DNA of 64,000 nucleotides from Rhodococcus sp. OK302 (GCF_002245895.1 NZ_NPJZ01000001.1:2082501-2146500), one strand, 5' to 3'; positions 34,440 through 45,120 are shown, numbered from the stretch's first letter. A program made the numbers and translations. The notes: generated by a model from the letters alone, not told the origin.

Positions 34440-35555
34440 ATGAAGAAGACGACGCTTCTCGGTCTTGCCACGGTAGCTGCGGCAACAGGATGGGTGGCGC
34501 GAGCCGCCTGGGGAATCCCGACGCAGATCGGGGCATCGCGGAGTGCGGTGCAACCCTATGCGGCGGCTTCACCGCGATATCGAGATCGCCAGTTTCATAA
34601 TTCGGAACCCAGCAGCGCTCTTGTTCCGGGTACCGATGCCGGGATGGCGAAGTCGATGCTCACCCGCGGGTCGATGGGACGGCCACGCGCACCCATCCCG
34701 TTGGCCACTCCGCTGGCGCCGGCGCAGGCAGGCGCTGCGGCAGTTACCTGGTACGGACATTCGAGCGTGTTGGTCGAGGTCGACGGATACCGCGTGCTCG
34801 CGGACCCCGTGTGGAGTGAGCGCGTATCGCCTTCTGCTGCAGTCGGTCCCGCACGCATGCATGCGGTACCCGTATCTCTGGAAGATCTGCCCGCGGTGGA
34901 CGCGATAGTCATCTCCCACGATCACTACGACCATCTCGATATGGCGACGGTCAAAATTCTGATGCACTCGCAGAAGGCACCGTTCGTGGTGCCGGTAGGT
35001 ATCGGTGCGCACCTTCGTCACTGGAAGGTGCCGGAGAATCGCATTATCGAGCTCGACTGGGACGAGTCGACGACAATCGGCGACTTGGTCCTCACGTGCA
35101 CCGAGGCCCGTCACTTCTCGGGGCGTGGCCTCGTCCGCAATACGACGCAATGGGCGTCGTGGGTCTTTGCCGGTCCGAACCATCGCGTGTTCTTCGGCGG
35201 AGACAGCGGATACACGCCACGGTTTGTCGAACTCGGAAAGAAGTACGGACCTTTCGACTTGACCCTCCTCCCGGTCGGCGCCTACGACGTGCGGTGGCCC
35301 GACATCCACATGAACCCCGAAGAAGCAGTTCAGACGCACGCCGATCTGAACCTCGGGGACGCGGAACGTGGAGTATTCGTGCCGATTCACTGGGCGACCT
35401 TCAATCTTGCGTTCCATTCGTGGTCCGAGCCGATCGTGCGGTTGACCGAATCTGCGGCTGCCGCGGGTATCACGGTGGCGGTGCCGATGCCGGGTGGTCG
35501 AATCGACGCGTTCTCCAACGCACAACCATCGACGTGGTGGATTCCGCTGGGGTGA
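34440..35555 (+). CDS. Metallo-beta-lactamase-fold hydrolase, Rv0906-like
   Basis: 371-residue NAPE-PLD/UlaG-type hydrolase. Hydrophobic N-terminus (LLGLATVAAATGWVARAAWG, a possible signal or anchor), then the zinc-binding SHDHYDHLD, later His in ARHFSGRG and Asp in FFGGDSGYTP, and a final His in IHWATF. Order and length fit M. tuberculosis Rv0906, the gene after echA6 there. Probably hydrolyses a phospholipid or lactone; substrate unknown. Starts at ATG 34440. Confidence 0.88.
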   Translation: MKKTTLLGLATVAAATGWVARAAWGIPTQIGASRSAVQPYAAASPRYRDRQFHNSEPSSALVPGTDAGMAKSMLTRGSMGRPRAPIPLATPLAPAQAGAAAVTWYGHSSVLVEVDGYRVLADPVWSERVSPSAAVGPARMHAVPVSLEDLPAVDAIVISHDHYDHLDMATVKILMHSQKAPFVVPVGIGAHLRHWKVPENRIIELDWDESTTIGDLVLTCTEARHFSGRGLVRNTTQWASWVFAGPNHRVFFGGDSGYTPRFVELGKKYGPFDLTLLPVGAYDVRWPDIHMNPEEAVQTHADLNLGDAERGVFVPIHWATFNLAFHSWSEPIVRLTESAAAAGITVAVPMPGGRIDAFSNAQPSTWWIPLG

Positions 35556-35611
35556 TCGTCTGATTCGTCGTCGGGCCGGGAAATGCCGCGGCAAGTGCGT
35601 AACCTTTGACC

Positions 35612-38128
35612 ATGGCTCACGAGCACTCAGATTCAGAAGACACGGGCGGTCCACCAGACACTGCAGTCGCGACTGCGACGGCGGACTCTAACGACGGCAT
35701 CGACATCTCACGTGGGTTGACGGCCGAGCAGGTTGCCGCCCGCAGAGCGTCGGGTCAGACCAACGACGTTCCGGATCGGGCTTCACGGTCGGTCAAGGAC
35801 ATCGTTCGCGGCAATATCTTCACCCGGATCAATGCGATCTTGATGGTGTTGTTGGTGATCGTGTTGTCCACGGGGTCCGTGATCGACGGCATGTTCGGAT
35901 TCCTGATCGTCGCGAACAGCGCTATCGGCATCATTCAGGAGATCCGCGCCAAGCGAACTTTGGATGCGTTGGCTATCGTCTCTCAGGCCAAGCCGATGGT
36001 CCGACGCGACGGTGTCGCGGTTGCGCTCGCTCCCAAAGACGTTGTTCTCGACGACATCATCGAATTGGGTTCCGGTGACCAGATCGTGGTCGACGGCGAA
36101 GTAGTCAGTTCTGCGGCCCTCGAGATCGACGAGTCGCTGCTCACGGGTGAAGCGGACCCCGTGCACAAGACTGCTGGGGCGCAGGTACTTTCGGGAAGTT
36201 TTGTGGCAGCCGGCAGCGGTGCCTATCGGGCCACCAAGGTCGGCGGCGACGCGTATGCAGCGAAGTTGGCCGAAGAGGCCAGCAAGTTCACCTTGGTGCA
36301 TTCGGAACTGCGCAGCGGTATCGACAGTATCCTCAAGTTCATCACGTACTTGATGATCCCGGCGGGTGCGTTGATCATCTACAACCAGTTGTTCTCGAGC
36401 GGGGAGGAGTCCCTCGGCCAAGCGCTCAACGGCATGGTCGCAGCTCTGGTTCCCATGGTCCCCGAGGGCCTGGTGCTGATGACGTCCATCGCGTTTGCCG
36501 TGGGTGTCATTCGACTGGGCAAGCGGCAGTGCCTCGTTCAGGAATTGCCGGCGATCGAGGGCTTGGCCCGCGTCGACGTCGTGTGCGCAGACAAGACGGG
36601 AACGCTCACCGAGAACGGTATGCGGCTATCCGAGTTGAAGCTCGCAGAAGGCTCTGCCGACGAGGCGGTGATCAAGGCGGCATTGAGCGCGATGGCCGCT
36701 TCGGATCCGAGGCCCAACGCGAGTGTTCTTGCCATCCGCGAGTCGATGCCCGAAGACGCTGGTTGGGGCGAAGCTACTGCGGTGGCGCCGTTCTCGTCCG
36801 CGAAGAAGTGGAGCGGACAGTCTTACGGTGCTCACGGCAACTGGGTGCTGGGTGCTCCGGACATGCTGCTCGATCCCGCCTCCGACATGGCTCGGGAAGC
36901 AGAGTCTGTGGGGTCCACCGGACTGCGCGTACTCATGTTGGGCAGCAGCAATCTTGCAGTCGACGACGCCGATGCGCCGGGAATCGTGACACCGGAGGCG
37001 TTGATCGTTCTCGAGCAGAAGGTTCGTCCCGACGCACAGGAAACGTTGGAGTACTTCGCAAGTCAGAAGGTTGCAGTCAAGGTCATCTCCGGTGACAACG
37101 CCGTTTCTGTCGGTGCTGTTGCAGGTTCTCTCGGCCTCGAAGGTGGCAATCGCCCGATCGATGCGCGTGAGCTTCCGGGCGATCAGGAGCAACTGGCCGA
37201 CGTCCTCGAAGGCGCCACCACTTTCGGGCGCGTGCGTCCCGATCAGAAGCGGGAGATGGTCGCGGCCTTGCAGTCTCGTGGCCACACCGTCGCGATGACG
37301 GGTGACGGCGTCAATGACGTGCTGGCACTCAAGGACGCCGATATCGGAGTCTCGATGGGCTCGGGAAGCCCGGCGACGCGCGCTGTAGCGCAGATCGTGT
37401 TGTTGGACAACAAGTTCGCGACGCTGCCGTACGTGGTGGCGGAGGGCCGACGCGTCATTGGCAACATCGAACGCGTCTCCAATCTGTTTCTCACCAAGAC
37501 CGTCTACTCGGTGGTGCTGGCGTTCCTGGTCGGCATTACCGGTGTGCTGTCGAAGATGCTCGACTTCGAACCGCTGTCCTATCCGTTCCTGCCCCGGCAC
37601 GTCACCATCGCGGCCTGGTTCACGATCGGTATCCCGGCGTTCATTCTTTCGTTGGCACCCAACAACGAACGGGCTCGATCAGGCTTTGTTCCCCGCGTAA
37701 TGCGGTTGGCTTTGCCGTCGGGAATCATCATCGGTGTCATCACTTTTGCCACGTACGTAATTGTTCACAATAGTTACGATGTGACGCGCGAGCAGGAAAG
37801 CACCACTGCGTTGATCACGTTGATCATGATCGCCCTGTGGGTACTGGCGGTCGTTGCACGGCCGTACACGTGGTGGAAGTTGGTGCTGATCGGCGGTTCG
37901 GTGGTCGGTTATCTGATCCTGTTCGCTTTGCCGTTCACTCGCGAGTTCTTCAAGTTGGATCCGAGCAACGTGGCTGCGACGACGCTCGCAATCACGATGG
38001 GTGCGGTGGGCGTCGTGCTGGTGGAGGTGTCATGGTGGGTCAGCGCCAGGTTGCACGGTGAGAAGCGAAAGTTGTTCACCACACCGGAAGATCTTCCGGG
38101 CGAGCATCCTCACGCGCACACGTCCTAG
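35612..38128 (+). CDS. ctpE: P-type ATPase CtpE
   Basis: 838-residue P-type cation ATPase. Actuator loop LTGEADPVH, membrane helix 4 with PMVPEGL, phosphorylation site [11 protein letters not shown] (Asp327), the hinge [22 protein letters not shown], and about ten helices, the last six after residue 620. Matches CtpE of mycobacteria, a calcium importer needed for cell-surface integrity. The N- and C-termini are His-rich (HEHSD, HPHAH). A TTG two codons upstream would also be in frame, but ATG 35612 is preferred. Follows echA6 and the Rv0906-like gene, as in mycobacteria. Confidence 0.93.
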   Translation: MAHEHSDSEDTGGPPDTAVATATADSNDGIDISRGLTAEQVAARRASGQTNDVPDRASRSVKDIVRGNIFTRINAILMVLLVIVLSTGSVIDGMFGFLIVANSAIGIIQEIRAKRTLDALAIVSQAKPMVRRDGVAVALAPKDVVLDDIIELGSGDQIVVDGEVVSSAALEIDESLLTGEADPVHKTAGAQVLSGSFVAAGSGAYRATKVGGDAYAAKLAEEASKFTLVHSELRSGIDSILKFITYLMIPAGALIIYNQLFSSGEESLGQALNGMVAALVPMVPEGLVLMTSIAFAVGVIRLGKRQCLVQELPAIEGLARVDVVCADKTGTLTENGMRLSELKLAEGSADEAVIKAALSAMAASDPRPNASVLAIRESMPEDAGWGEATAVAPFSSAKKWSGQSYGAHGNWVLGAPDMLLDPASDMAREAESVGSTGLRVLMLGSSNLAVDDADAPGIVTPEALIVLEQKVRPDAQETLEYFASQKVAVKVISGDNAVSVGAVAGSLGLEGGNRPIDARELPGDQEQLADVLEGATTFGRVRPDQKREMVAALQSRGHTVAMTGDGVNDVLALKDADIGVSMGSGSPATRAVAQIVLLDNKFATLPYVVAEGRRVIGNIERVSNLFLTKTVYSVVLAFLVGITGVLSKMLDFEPLSYPFLPRHVTIAAWFTIGIPAFILSLAPNNERARSGFVPRVMRLALPSGIIIGVITFATYVIVHNSYDVTREQESTTALITLIMIALWVLAVVARPYTWWKLVLIGGSVVGYLILFALPFTREFFKLDPSNVAATTLAITMGAVGVVLVEVSWWVSARLHGEKRKLFTTPEDLPGEHPHAHTS

Positions 38129-38142
38129 CCGGTTCGGCACGT

Positions 38143-39291
38143 TCAGTGTTGTGACATGTGGACCCAGGCAATGCGGTTGCCGCCACGCTTCTTCGCGCGG
38201 TACATCGCATTGTCTGCGTGCTCGATCAGCACGTTGACCGCGCTGCCGGGTAGGTCTGCTTCCGTCGTGAGATACACGCTGACGCCGGTGCTGGCGGATA
38301 CCGGAAAAAGATCGGACGTGGAGCTGATCGCGGAGTGAATCTGTGCGGCAACAGTTTCGATGTCGATAGCGTCGACGCTGCGGAGCACAACAAATTCGTC
38401 GCCGCCGATGCGCGCCACCACACCTTCGGGGCCCGCCGCTCGGACCAGCCGTTCGGCGATGGCCGTCAACGCGTCGTCGCCGGCTCCGTGCCCGTGAGTG
38501 TCGTTGAGTCTTTTGAACGAGTCGACGTCGATCAGCATGGCGACCAGGGCTTTCGAATGCGAAGGATCTCCGCGAAGTAGCTGCTGGGCCTCGTCTTGTA
38601 GGCCGCGGCGATTGAGCGTGGCGGTGAGGTAGTCGCGACCTGCGCGGCGGGCGTCGTCGGTCAGTCGCAGCCAGACGACTTGCAATGCCCAGGCTGTGGT
38701 GATGATGACTCCGCAGATGATCACGTACATGTCGAACACGATCCAGTCGTCGTTCGACGGGTCTGTGAGGGCACTGCGCGCCAGCAGCGAGCAGATGACG
38801 AGAGCCCAGCCGATGTGAGCGGCAGCGACGCGCGGGCTGTGAACTACGGCGACGTAGAAGCCGATCATGATGAAGAGAATGCAGCCGATGGTTCCGACAA
38901 ATGCGGACCGGACGCCGATCAGTAGAGCGAGCGCCAGCCACACATCACTCCAGACGACAAAGGTCATGGACTGTGCCCAAGTGGGCCAGGTAGCGTGGTG
39001 ACTCCAACCCCACCCGCCGTACAGGCCGCTGAGAGCTGACACAGTCAGTACCGATCTGGCTAACCCGCTGTCGGCTCCTAGATTGCTCAGTTGCATGGTC
39101 GCGGCCATCAAGGCGAAGACAAAACACCAGCAGGCGATGATCACGCGCCCAGGTCTGGTCAGTCCACGGGTATCGAGAAAACGGGGTAGCCAGGTGTAAT
39201 CGGTGGTGGCAAGCCAGGTTCGCGACAGCAGGCCACGGGCGGGCCGCGGAATGATTCCCGGCCCTCGCGAATCTGCACTCAATCTGGTCAC
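38143..39291 (-). CDS. Membrane diguanylate cyclase (GGDEF)
   Basis: 382 residues: five to seven membrane helices (about 50-215) and a C-terminal GGDEF domain (about 220-382) with LIDVDSFKRLNDTHGHGAGD, the active site RIGGDEF and the end motif ADNAMYRAKKRGGNRI. The intact active site predicts c-di-GMP synthesis from GTP. No RxxD inhibition site is obvious at the usual position. GTG 39291 has AGG very close; an alternative later start is possible. It is inserted convergently between ctpE and the antitoxin gene. Confidence 0.9.
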   Translation of the reverse strand: MTRLSADSRGPGIIPRPARGLLSRTWLATTDYTWLPRFLDTRGLTRPGRVIIACWCFVFALMAATMQLSNLGADSGLARSVLTVSALSGLYGGWGWSHHATWPTWAQSMTFVVWSDVWLALALLIGVRSAFVGTIGCILFIMIGFYVAVVHSPRVAAAHIGWALVICSLLARSALTDPSNDDWIVFDMYVIICGVIITTAWALQVVWLRLTDDARRAGRDYLTATLNRRGLQDEAQQLLRGDPSHSKALVAMLIDVDSFKRLNDTHGHGAGDDALTAIAERLVRAAGPEGVVARIGGDEFVVLRSVDAIDIETVAAQIHSAISSTSDLFPVSASTGVSVYLTTEADLPGSAVNVLIEHADNAMYRAKKRGGNRIAWVHMSQH

Positions 39292-39486
39292 CTGTCGAAA
39301 TCACTTACGATGAACTTCGGTCTGCCATTCAGTTAATAATCGGTTAACGGTACCTTGGATTGGAAGAAGTGACAATCAGGTGGCCGTCATTCTTGGCATA
39401 CTTCGTCTGTACCTGTGAGAATCAAGGGTGCGCGGAGGTTCGCATTCCGCGATAGATGTGCGTCAGCACTGGGAGAGGACACGGAC

Positions 39487-39678
39487 ATGGGTTTCCTGGA
39501 CAACGTCAAAGGTCTCGTCGAGAAGGGTCAGGAACTGGCATCGGAGAATTCCGACAAGGTTCACGACGCGATCGACAAAGTAGCTGACATCGCCGACAGC
39601 AAAACCGGCGGCAAGTACGGCGACCAGATCGACAAGGCAGCTGAGGCTGCCAAGAAGGCTGTTCCCGAAAAGGAGTAG
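39487..39678 (+). CDS. Rv0909/MT0933-like antitoxin
   Basis: 63-residue acidic/basic helical protein, starting MGFLDNVKGLVEKGQELAS and containing KVHDAIDKVADIADSKTGGKYGDQIDKA, the layout of the MT0933_antitox family and of M. tuberculosis Rv0909. In mycobacteria the SRPBCC-type toxin gene (Rv0910) follows at once; here an antiporter follows instead and the only toxin-like gene is at 49090, frameshifted. GAGAGGA precedes ATG 39487. A GC-rich hairpin directly after suggests a monocistronic message. Confidence 0.82.
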   Translation: MGFLDNVKGLVEKGQELASENSDKVHDAIDKVADIADSKTGGKYGDQIDKAAEAAKKAVPEKE

Positions 39679-39690
39679 TCACCGAATGCT

Positions 39691-39726
39691 CAGGAGCCCG
39701 CGACCCGTCGAGGTTGCGGGCTCCTG
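39691..39726 (+). terminator. Hairpin terminator after the antitoxin gene
   Basis: CAGGAGCCCGCGACC (39691-39705) pairs with GGTTGCGGGCTCCTG (39712-39726), with one mismatch and a 6-base loop, 13 bp after the antitoxin stop. No T tail, as is common in actinobacteria. Confidence 0.65.
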
Positions 39727-39772
39727 CGCGTCCACTGGGTGAATTCCCAGGGTGGGCAGGCACAATAGGCGG

Positions 39773-41434
39773 GTGAACTTCACCTGGATTCTGCTGGTTG
39801 TCATCGCCGCCATCGCAGTCACCGGGCTGGCGAATCGCCGAAACCTACAGGCGCCCCTCGTCCTGGTTGCGGTCGGTTCGGCTGCGTCGTTCATTCCGGG
39901 AATGCCTCGGCCAGAACTGGATCCACACGTCATTCTCGGTGTGGTGCTGCCGCCACTGCTGTATTCGGCGGCCCTCAAATTTTCGGTGGCGACATTCAAA
40001 CGGAACCTTGCGCCAATCCTGCGTCTGGGCGTAGGCATGGTTCTGGTCACCGCCGGCGTCGTTGCTTTCTTCGCCGAATGGCTGGTACCGGAACTTACGA
40101 TCGGTGCGGCCTTGGTTCTCGGTGCGGTCATCGCGCCCACCGACGCGGTCAGTGCCGTGGCGGTTGGACAAAAACTGGGACTTCCGAAGCGTGTCATAGC
40201 AATTCTCACCGGTGAGGGCCTGGTCAACGACGCCACGGCGCTGACGTTGTTCACCGTCGCCGTAGCTGCCGTGACGGGCACACGGATCGCGACGGACTCA
40301 CCGCTGTTGTTCTTCGCTTACGAAGTTGTGGGCGGCATCGTGATCGGCTTGGTACTCGCGTTCATCGTGAAGTTCGTGCGCTCTCGGATGTACGATTCAC
40401 CGCTCGAAACCGGCCTGGGACTGGTCCTTCCGTTTGCCGCGTATCTGGCTGCCGAAGAACTTCACGCGTCGGGTGTTCTGGCAGTTGTGGTCGCAGGCTT
40501 GGTAATCGGGCACTATTCGACGGATGCGTCGATCATGACGAGGTTGCAGGAGCGATCGGTCTGGTCGAGCCTGGAGACGCTACTCGAGATGTTCGTATTC
40601 GCGTACATGGGTCTGCAGTTGAGTTTCGTGATCGACGACGTTGTGGCGGACGGGCTTCCGGTTGTCCACGTGTTCCTCTACGGGCTTGCGGTGTTGGCCG
40701 TGGTGATCGTGATCCGGCCGGTGTGGTTGTTCCTGACCTATTCGCGGATACGGTTCGGTGTGACGATCCGCCGTGGGCTTCGTCAGAAACAGCTGTCGTG
40801 GAAACAGAATCTTGTGGTCTCCTGGGCCGGAATGCGCGGAGTGGTCACACTCGCAGCAGCCGGCGGTATTCCCTTTGCTCTTTCGACCGGTGAGCCGTTT
40901 CCCGGCCGCGGTGTCATTCAGGCCATCGCCTTCATCGTCGCCGTCGGGACTCTGCTCGTGCAGGGATCGACCCTCCCGTTCCTGATTCGCCGGCTCGATG
41001 TAGCCGATCCGTACGAGACGTTGCGTACCCAGGAACAGATGGAGTTGGCGCGCAACATCTCTCGTCAAGCCGGCGAGAAGGCGCTGGCAGATGTAGCCGT
41101 TCATCCGCCGCCGGAAATCGACAGCAAGGAATTGCAGGCGATCGTCGAGCGGGTGCGAAGGTCGATGCAGGCCCGTCTTCAAGTTCAGGAGACTGACGAG
41201 GACAACGACCGCGAGGCGGCGATGTGGCATGCGGGAGCGTTGTTCGACAAGTTCCGGCATCAGTCGTTGCGCTCGCAGCGTGTGGCATTGATTGCTGCGC
41301 GTGACAGTGGCGATCTGGACGACGACGTCTTGCGTACCGTGTTGGAAGGTCTTGATCTCGAGGAGGCCGCTGCCGAGGAGCGGGTACGACGCCGTCGTGC
41401 GCGAGTGGCGGCACGAGGAGAAGGTAGTTCATGA
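39773..41434 (+). CDS. Na+/H+ antiporter, CPA1 family
   Basis: 553-residue cation:proton antiporter with about 12 helices (to about residue 405) and a cytoplasmic tail of about 145 residues that is charged and helical. The ion site motifs are GAVIAPTDAVSA and GEGLVNDATALTLF, typical of NhaP/CPA1. The C-terminus (RVRRRRARVAARG) is strongly basic. GTG 39773 follows AGGCGG closely; GTG 39752 is the other option. Its stop overlaps the lipase start (ATGA at 41431-41434). Confidence 0.88.
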   Translation: MNFTWILLVVIAAIAVTGLANRRNLQAPLVLVAVGSAASFIPGMPRPELDPHVILGVVLPPLLYSAALKFSVATFKRNLAPILRLGVGMVLVTAGVVAFFAEWLVPELTIGAALVLGAVIAPTDAVSAVAVGQKLGLPKRVIAILTGEGLVNDATALTLFTVAVAAVTGTRIATDSPLLFFAYEVVGGIVIGLVLAFIVKFVRSRMYDSPLETGLGLVLPFAAYLAAEELHASGVLAVVVAGLVIGHYSTDASIMTRLQERSVWSSLETLLEMFVFAYMGLQLSFVIDDVVADGLPVVHVFLYGLAVLAVVIVIRPVWLFLTYSRIRFGVTIRRGLRQKQLSWKQNLVVSWAGMRGVVTLAAAGGIPFALSTGEPFPGRGVIQAIAFIVAVGTLLVQGSTLPFLIRRLDVADPYETLRTQEQMELARNISRQAGEKALADVAVHPPPEIDSKELQAIVERVRRSMQARLQVQETDEDNDREAAMWHAGALFDKFRHQSLRSQRVALIAARDSGDLDDDVLRTVLEGLDLEEAAAEERVRRRRARVAARGEGSS

Positions 41435-42669
41435 GCGAAGGTAGTTCGAGGGTTCGGCGTTCGGTCTGGGGCGCGCTCGCGGTGGGCACCTTGGTGGTGA
41501 GTGCGGCGTGTGGATCGACGGGTCCCGAGGCGCCGGCCACACCGTCGGCTGCTCCGTCGGCTGCTCCGTCGGCCTCTGTATCGATAGATCAACAGTCGAG
41601 TGCTCAGCGCGGCGTTCTCTTCGAGAACGAACCGTTCACGACAACAGCAGAAGTGACTGGCACCGGTGCAACCGCCCGGAAAATTCTCTACGGTTCGACG
41701 TCCGGCATCGACGGCCACGAAACCCGAGTCTCGGGAACGGTATTCACCCCGCCGGGAACTCCTCCCGAAGGAGGCTGGCCCGTCGTCTCCGTCGGGCACG
41801 GCACCACCGGCATTTCCGATGACTGTGCTCCGTCTGCCTCACCGACGCTCTTCGGCGCAATCGGTTTGGTGGCGCCGCTGCTGAAGTCCGGATACGTTGT
41901 TGCCGCGACGGATTTCGAAGGGCTCGGTACCGACGGTCCACACCCGTACCTGCAACCGGATACCGCCGCCTACAACGTTATCGACGCGGTTCGTGCTGCC
42001 CGCAACGTAGTCCCGGATACCTCGACTCGGTGGGCGACCTTGGGGCTTTCGCAAGGTGGGCAGGCATCGTGGGCGGCCGCGGAGAAGGCCGGTGCCTACG
42101 GCGACGGACTCGAATTTGTCGGTGCGGCAAACCTTTCACCCGCAGCCGACATCTCGCCGATCATCACCAGTGGAGCAGACGTGAATCTATCGCTGCCCCA
42201 GCAACTATTGCTTCCCTACGTTTTGGAAGGGCTGTCACAGACGCATCCCGAACTCGATCGGGGTGACTACGTGCACGGCGTTTTCGCGGAAAATTACGAA
42301 CTGCTGTCGTCGTGCCTCACCGCCCGCGCGAGCGAGAAGTTCGGGCTGGCCGGTAAGGTCACTGCGGCGGACACCCGGCCGAGCACAGATGCCGACGCCG
42401 ATCGAATTCACGGCTGGCTGAGCGACATTGCATTGCCGCGGCAACGGGCGAGTGGCCCTCTGTATGTGGTGGTCGGTGGAAACGACAATCTGATTCGACC
42501 CGAGTGGACCGAAGCTGCCGTGGGCCGCGCCTGTGCTGACGGTGACGTGATCGAATTCGTGTCCCGGCCCGGGGAGGGGCACGCAGATGGCAAAGCGGTT
42601 CCCGGCGCCGTCGCCTGGATTCAAGATCGCTTTGCCGGAGTTCCGGCCCCGAACAACTGCGGCGCGTAG
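41431..42669 (+). CDS. Secreted lipase/esterase lipoprotein
   Basis: 412 residues. Lipoprotein signal peptide with lipobox VSAACGS (Cys27), a Pro/Ala/Ser linker, then an alpha/beta-hydrolase of the secretory-lipase (LIP) family. Nucleophile elbow GLSQGG, oxyanion region VSVGHGTTGI, and a His near the end in GEGHADG. Likely surface-bound and active on esters or triacylglycerol. Its ATG overlaps the antiporter stop, and the LytS gene begins one base after its TAG, so it sits in a run of tightly joined genes. Confidence 0.87.
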   Translation: MSEGSSRVRRSVWGALAVGTLVVSAACGSTGPEAPATPSAAPSAAPSASVSIDQQSSAQRGVLFENEPFTTTAEVTGTGATARKILYGSTSGIDGHETRVSGTVFTPPGTPPEGGWPVVSVGHGTTGISDDCAPSASPTLFGAIGLVAPLLKSGYVVAATDFEGLGTDGPHPYLQPDTAAYNVIDAVRAARNVVPDTSTRWATLGLSQGGQASWAAAEKAGAYGDGLEFVGAANLSPAADISPIITSGADVNLSLPQQLLLPYVLEGLSQTHPELDRGDYVHGVFAENYELLSSCLTARASEKFGLAGKVTAADTRPSTDADADRIHGWLSDIALPRQRASGPLYVVVGGNDNLIRPEWTEAAVGRACADGDVIEFVSRPGEGHADGKAVPGAVAWIQDRFAGVPAPNNCGA

Positions 42670-43887
42670 ATGAGCCCGACGGTAGCCGCGCTGTTCATCG
42701 GGATAGTCGTCGTACTGGTGGTGGGTTTGACGGCGGTCTGGATGCGTACCCGACGCGAAGTCACTTCGCCGTCGGAACGTGCCGTTCATGCGGCCTTGCA
42801 CACGGCTTCGCTTGCAGCGCGGCCACTTCGGCGCGGTCTCGACAGTGAATCAGCAGTCGAAGCCGCACCTCACTTGCGTGAGTTGACCGGCGCTCGAGGT
42901 TTGGGAATTGCCGACGCTACCGGAGCCGTGCTGGCGTGGAACGGACCGCACGGGTCGTTGGCCGATCAGTTTCGTGATGCCGCTATACGCGCTGTCGAGG
43001 GGGAGCGCCGAGTCCTGGTGACCTACGCAGACCTAGTGCGGGGCAGCGGGGATCACAATGTTCGCGCATTGATCGTGCAGCCCATGGTCATCGAGGACAT
43101 CGGCGTCGTCGGGGTACTGGGAGTTGTCACCACCGAGGATCCGTGGCCGGGAATGCTGGGCGCCATCACGGATGTAGCTCGATATGCTTGCAGCCAAATC
43201 GAATTGGCAGATCTGGATGCTTCGCGTGCACGACTCGATCGTGCGGAGGTTCGCGCTCTGCGGGCACAGATCAGTCCACACTTCATCTACAACGCACTCA
43301 ATACTGTCGCGTCGTTTGTGCGCACTGATCCGAACCGCGCGCGTGAGCTCATTCTCGAGTTCGCCGATTTCACTCGCTACTCGTTCCGCTCGGCCGGTGA
43401 ATTCACCCTGCTGGCAGACGAATTGCGAAACATCGATCGATACCTGACGCTCGAGCGGGCCAGGTTCGGTGATGCACTCGGCGTGAAACTGCAGGTGGCG
43501 CCGGAAGTGCTCAATGTGGTTCTCCCGTTTCTGGCTCTTCAACCTCTGGTCGAGAACGCCGTTCGCCACGGTATTTCCGGCAAGCCGGACGGCGGCACCA
43601 TCAGTATCGTGGCGGCGGACGAAGGCCCTGATTGCGTCATCAGCGTCGAGGACGACGGCGTCGGAATGGACCCGGATCTGTTGCGGTTCGGGTCCCTCGA
43701 TGCCATCGAATCCGGTCCCGGTCGGCCCAGTGCACGGGAAGCCGCGCACGTCGGATTGGCCAATGTGGACGACCGTTTGCGTGCGGCATTCGGCAACGAT
43801 TACGGCCTGGTGGTGGAAACCGCGCCGGGTGCCGGAACGAAGGTCAGCATGCGCGTACCCAAGTTCAAGCAGGGCATACATGTGTGA
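42670..43887 (+). CDS. LytS/BtsS-like sensor kinase
   Basis: 405-residue histidine kinase of the LytS/YehU type. One N-terminal helix (about 5-25), a GAF-like domain (about 60-175), the His-kinase motif AQISPHFIYNALNTVASF (His204) and an ATPase domain with LVENAVRHGI, EDDGVGM and GLANVDDRL. Family members sense pyruvate or cell-wall signals and work with LytTR regulators. ATG 42670 follows the lipase stop directly. Confidence 0.9.
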   Translation: MSPTVAALFIGIVVVLVVGLTAVWMRTRREVTSPSERAVHAALHTASLAARPLRRGLDSESAVEAAPHLRELTGARGLGIADATGAVLAWNGPHGSLADQFRDAAIRAVEGERRVLVTYADLVRGSGDHNVRALIVQPMVIEDIGVVGVLGVVTTEDPWPGMLGAITDVARYACSQIELADLDASRARLDRAEVRALRAQISPHFIYNALNTVASFVRTDPNRARELILEFADFTRYSFRSAGEFTLLADELRNIDRYLTLERARFGDALGVKLQVAPEVLNVVLPFLALQPLVENAVRHGISGKPDGGTISIVAADEGPDCVISVEDDGVGMDPDLLRFGSLDAIESGPGRPSAREAAHVGLANVDDRLRAAFGNDYGLVVETAPGAGTKVSMRVPKFKQGIHV

Positions 43888-43965
43888 ACAGGGCCTTTAT
43901 CGATGCCGTTATCTCCCCGGGGTGAAGTGTCGTGGGAACATAGGTCTGCTGTGAATGAGACTGAC

Positions 43966-44742
43966 ATGGGTGCCCAATTGACCGTCCTGGCCGTCGACGA
44001 CGAAAAGCCGGCGCTCGACGAGTTGGCTTTTCTGCTGCGCGCACAAGCGCCGGTAACGCAGGTTCATACGGCGTCCGACGCGACGACGGCACTGCGGATC
44101 CTTCGCGACGGCGGCATCGACGCGGTCTTTCTCGACATCAACATGCCAGGCCTCGACGGTTTGGAACTGGCCGGGATCCTCTCCAATTTTGCGACTCCAC
44201 CGCCCGTCGTGTTTGTTACTGCGCACGATGACCGTGCGGTGGCAGCATTTGATCTGGGCGCGGTCGACTACCTCCTCAAACCGCTGCGCGAAGAGCGGTT
44301 GGCGCAGGCCGTGCTTCGCATCGTCGGTTTGGCGGGGCGTAGTCAGGGTGCGGTCAAGCCTGATCCGGCGCCTGGAGACGAGGTGATTCCGGTAGAACTC
44401 GGCGGGGTCACCACGCTGGTGCAGCGTTCGTCGGTGGAGTGGGTGGAAGCCGACGGTGACTATGCGCGCTTGCATACCGCCGGCAAGTCGCATCTCGTCC
44501 GGATACCCATCTCGACCCTCGAATCGCGTTGGGCCGAAGCGGGTTTCCTGCGGGTGCACCGTTCCTATCTGGTATCGCTGGCGCTGGTTACCGGAATTCG
44601 TACCGTCGGTAGCGGTTTGGTGGTGACACTGCGTCCGCACGCCGGGAAGCCGCCGGTGGAGTTGCCGGTGAGCCGTCGGCATACCCGTGAACTGAAGGAT
44701 CGTTTGGTCCGCGCGCCCAAACAGAGTTGGTTGTCGCGGTGA
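43966..44742 (+). CDS. LytTR response regulator
   Basis: 258 residues: receiver domain with VDDEKPALDEL and phosphoacceptor Asp57 in VFLDINMPGLDG, and a LytTR DNA-binding domain (about 150-255) with VEWVEADGDYARLHT, FLRVHRSYLVS and PVSRRHTRELK. Works with the LytS-like kinase just upstream. ATG 43966 is chosen; GTG 43951 is also possible. Its stop overlaps the next gene (GTGA). Confidence 0.9.
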   Translation: MGAQLTVLAVDDEKPALDELAFLLRAQAPVTQVHTASDATTALRILRDGGIDAVFLDINMPGLDGLELAGILSNFATPPPVVFVTAHDDRAVAAFDLGAVDYLLKPLREERLAQAVLRIVGLAGRSQGAVKPDPAPGDEVIPVELGGVTTLVQRSSVEWVEADGDYARLHTAGKSHLVRIPISTLESRWAEAGFLRVHRSYLVSLALVTGIRTVGSGLVVTLRPHAGKPPVELPVSRRHTRELKDRLVRAPKQSWLSR

Positions 44743-45110
44743 GCGCGCAGTCGGATCCGTCTGCACGCCAACGAGTGGTTTTGGCGCATCGTCACGGCGC
44801 TCGCATCGTCCGAACCCGGGTTGAGGTGCAGGAACAGACCGAGGTCGGTGACGCCATGATCCGCGGTCTGGTGCGTGCGCAGTTGGGTCTGGCGATTCGG
44901 TTGGCAGTGGTTGCCGCCGGGTTGTTGTGTGCCATACCGCTGTTGACCACGCTCTTTCCTGCATTGTCGGCCTATTCGGTGTGGGGGATCAGGCTTCCGT
45001 GGTTGGTGATGGGTGGCGCCGTCTATCCGCTGCTGCTGATCACCGGCTGGGTGTTCGTGCGTCGGGCGGAGCGCAACGAGCAGGATTTCACCGACCTCGT
45101 GGACGACTGA
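44739..45110 (+). CDS. Small membrane protein preceding a symporter (DUF485-like)
   Basis: 123 residues with two helices (about 55-80 and 90-112) and a charged N-terminal half. The position and topology match the small DUF485 or DUF4212-type proteins that accompany SSS transporters, but the sequence similarity is not strong enough to name a family. GTG start overlaps the LytTR stop. Followed after 10 bp by the SSS symporter. Confidence 0.72.
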   Translation: MSAQSDPSARQRVVLAHRHGARIVRTRVEVQEQTEVGDAMIRGLVRAQLGLAIRLAVVAAGLLCAIPLLTTLFPALSAYSVWGIRLPWLVMGGAVYPLLLITGWVFVRRAERNEQDFTDLVDD

Positions 45111-45120
45111 GCGCGTCGCT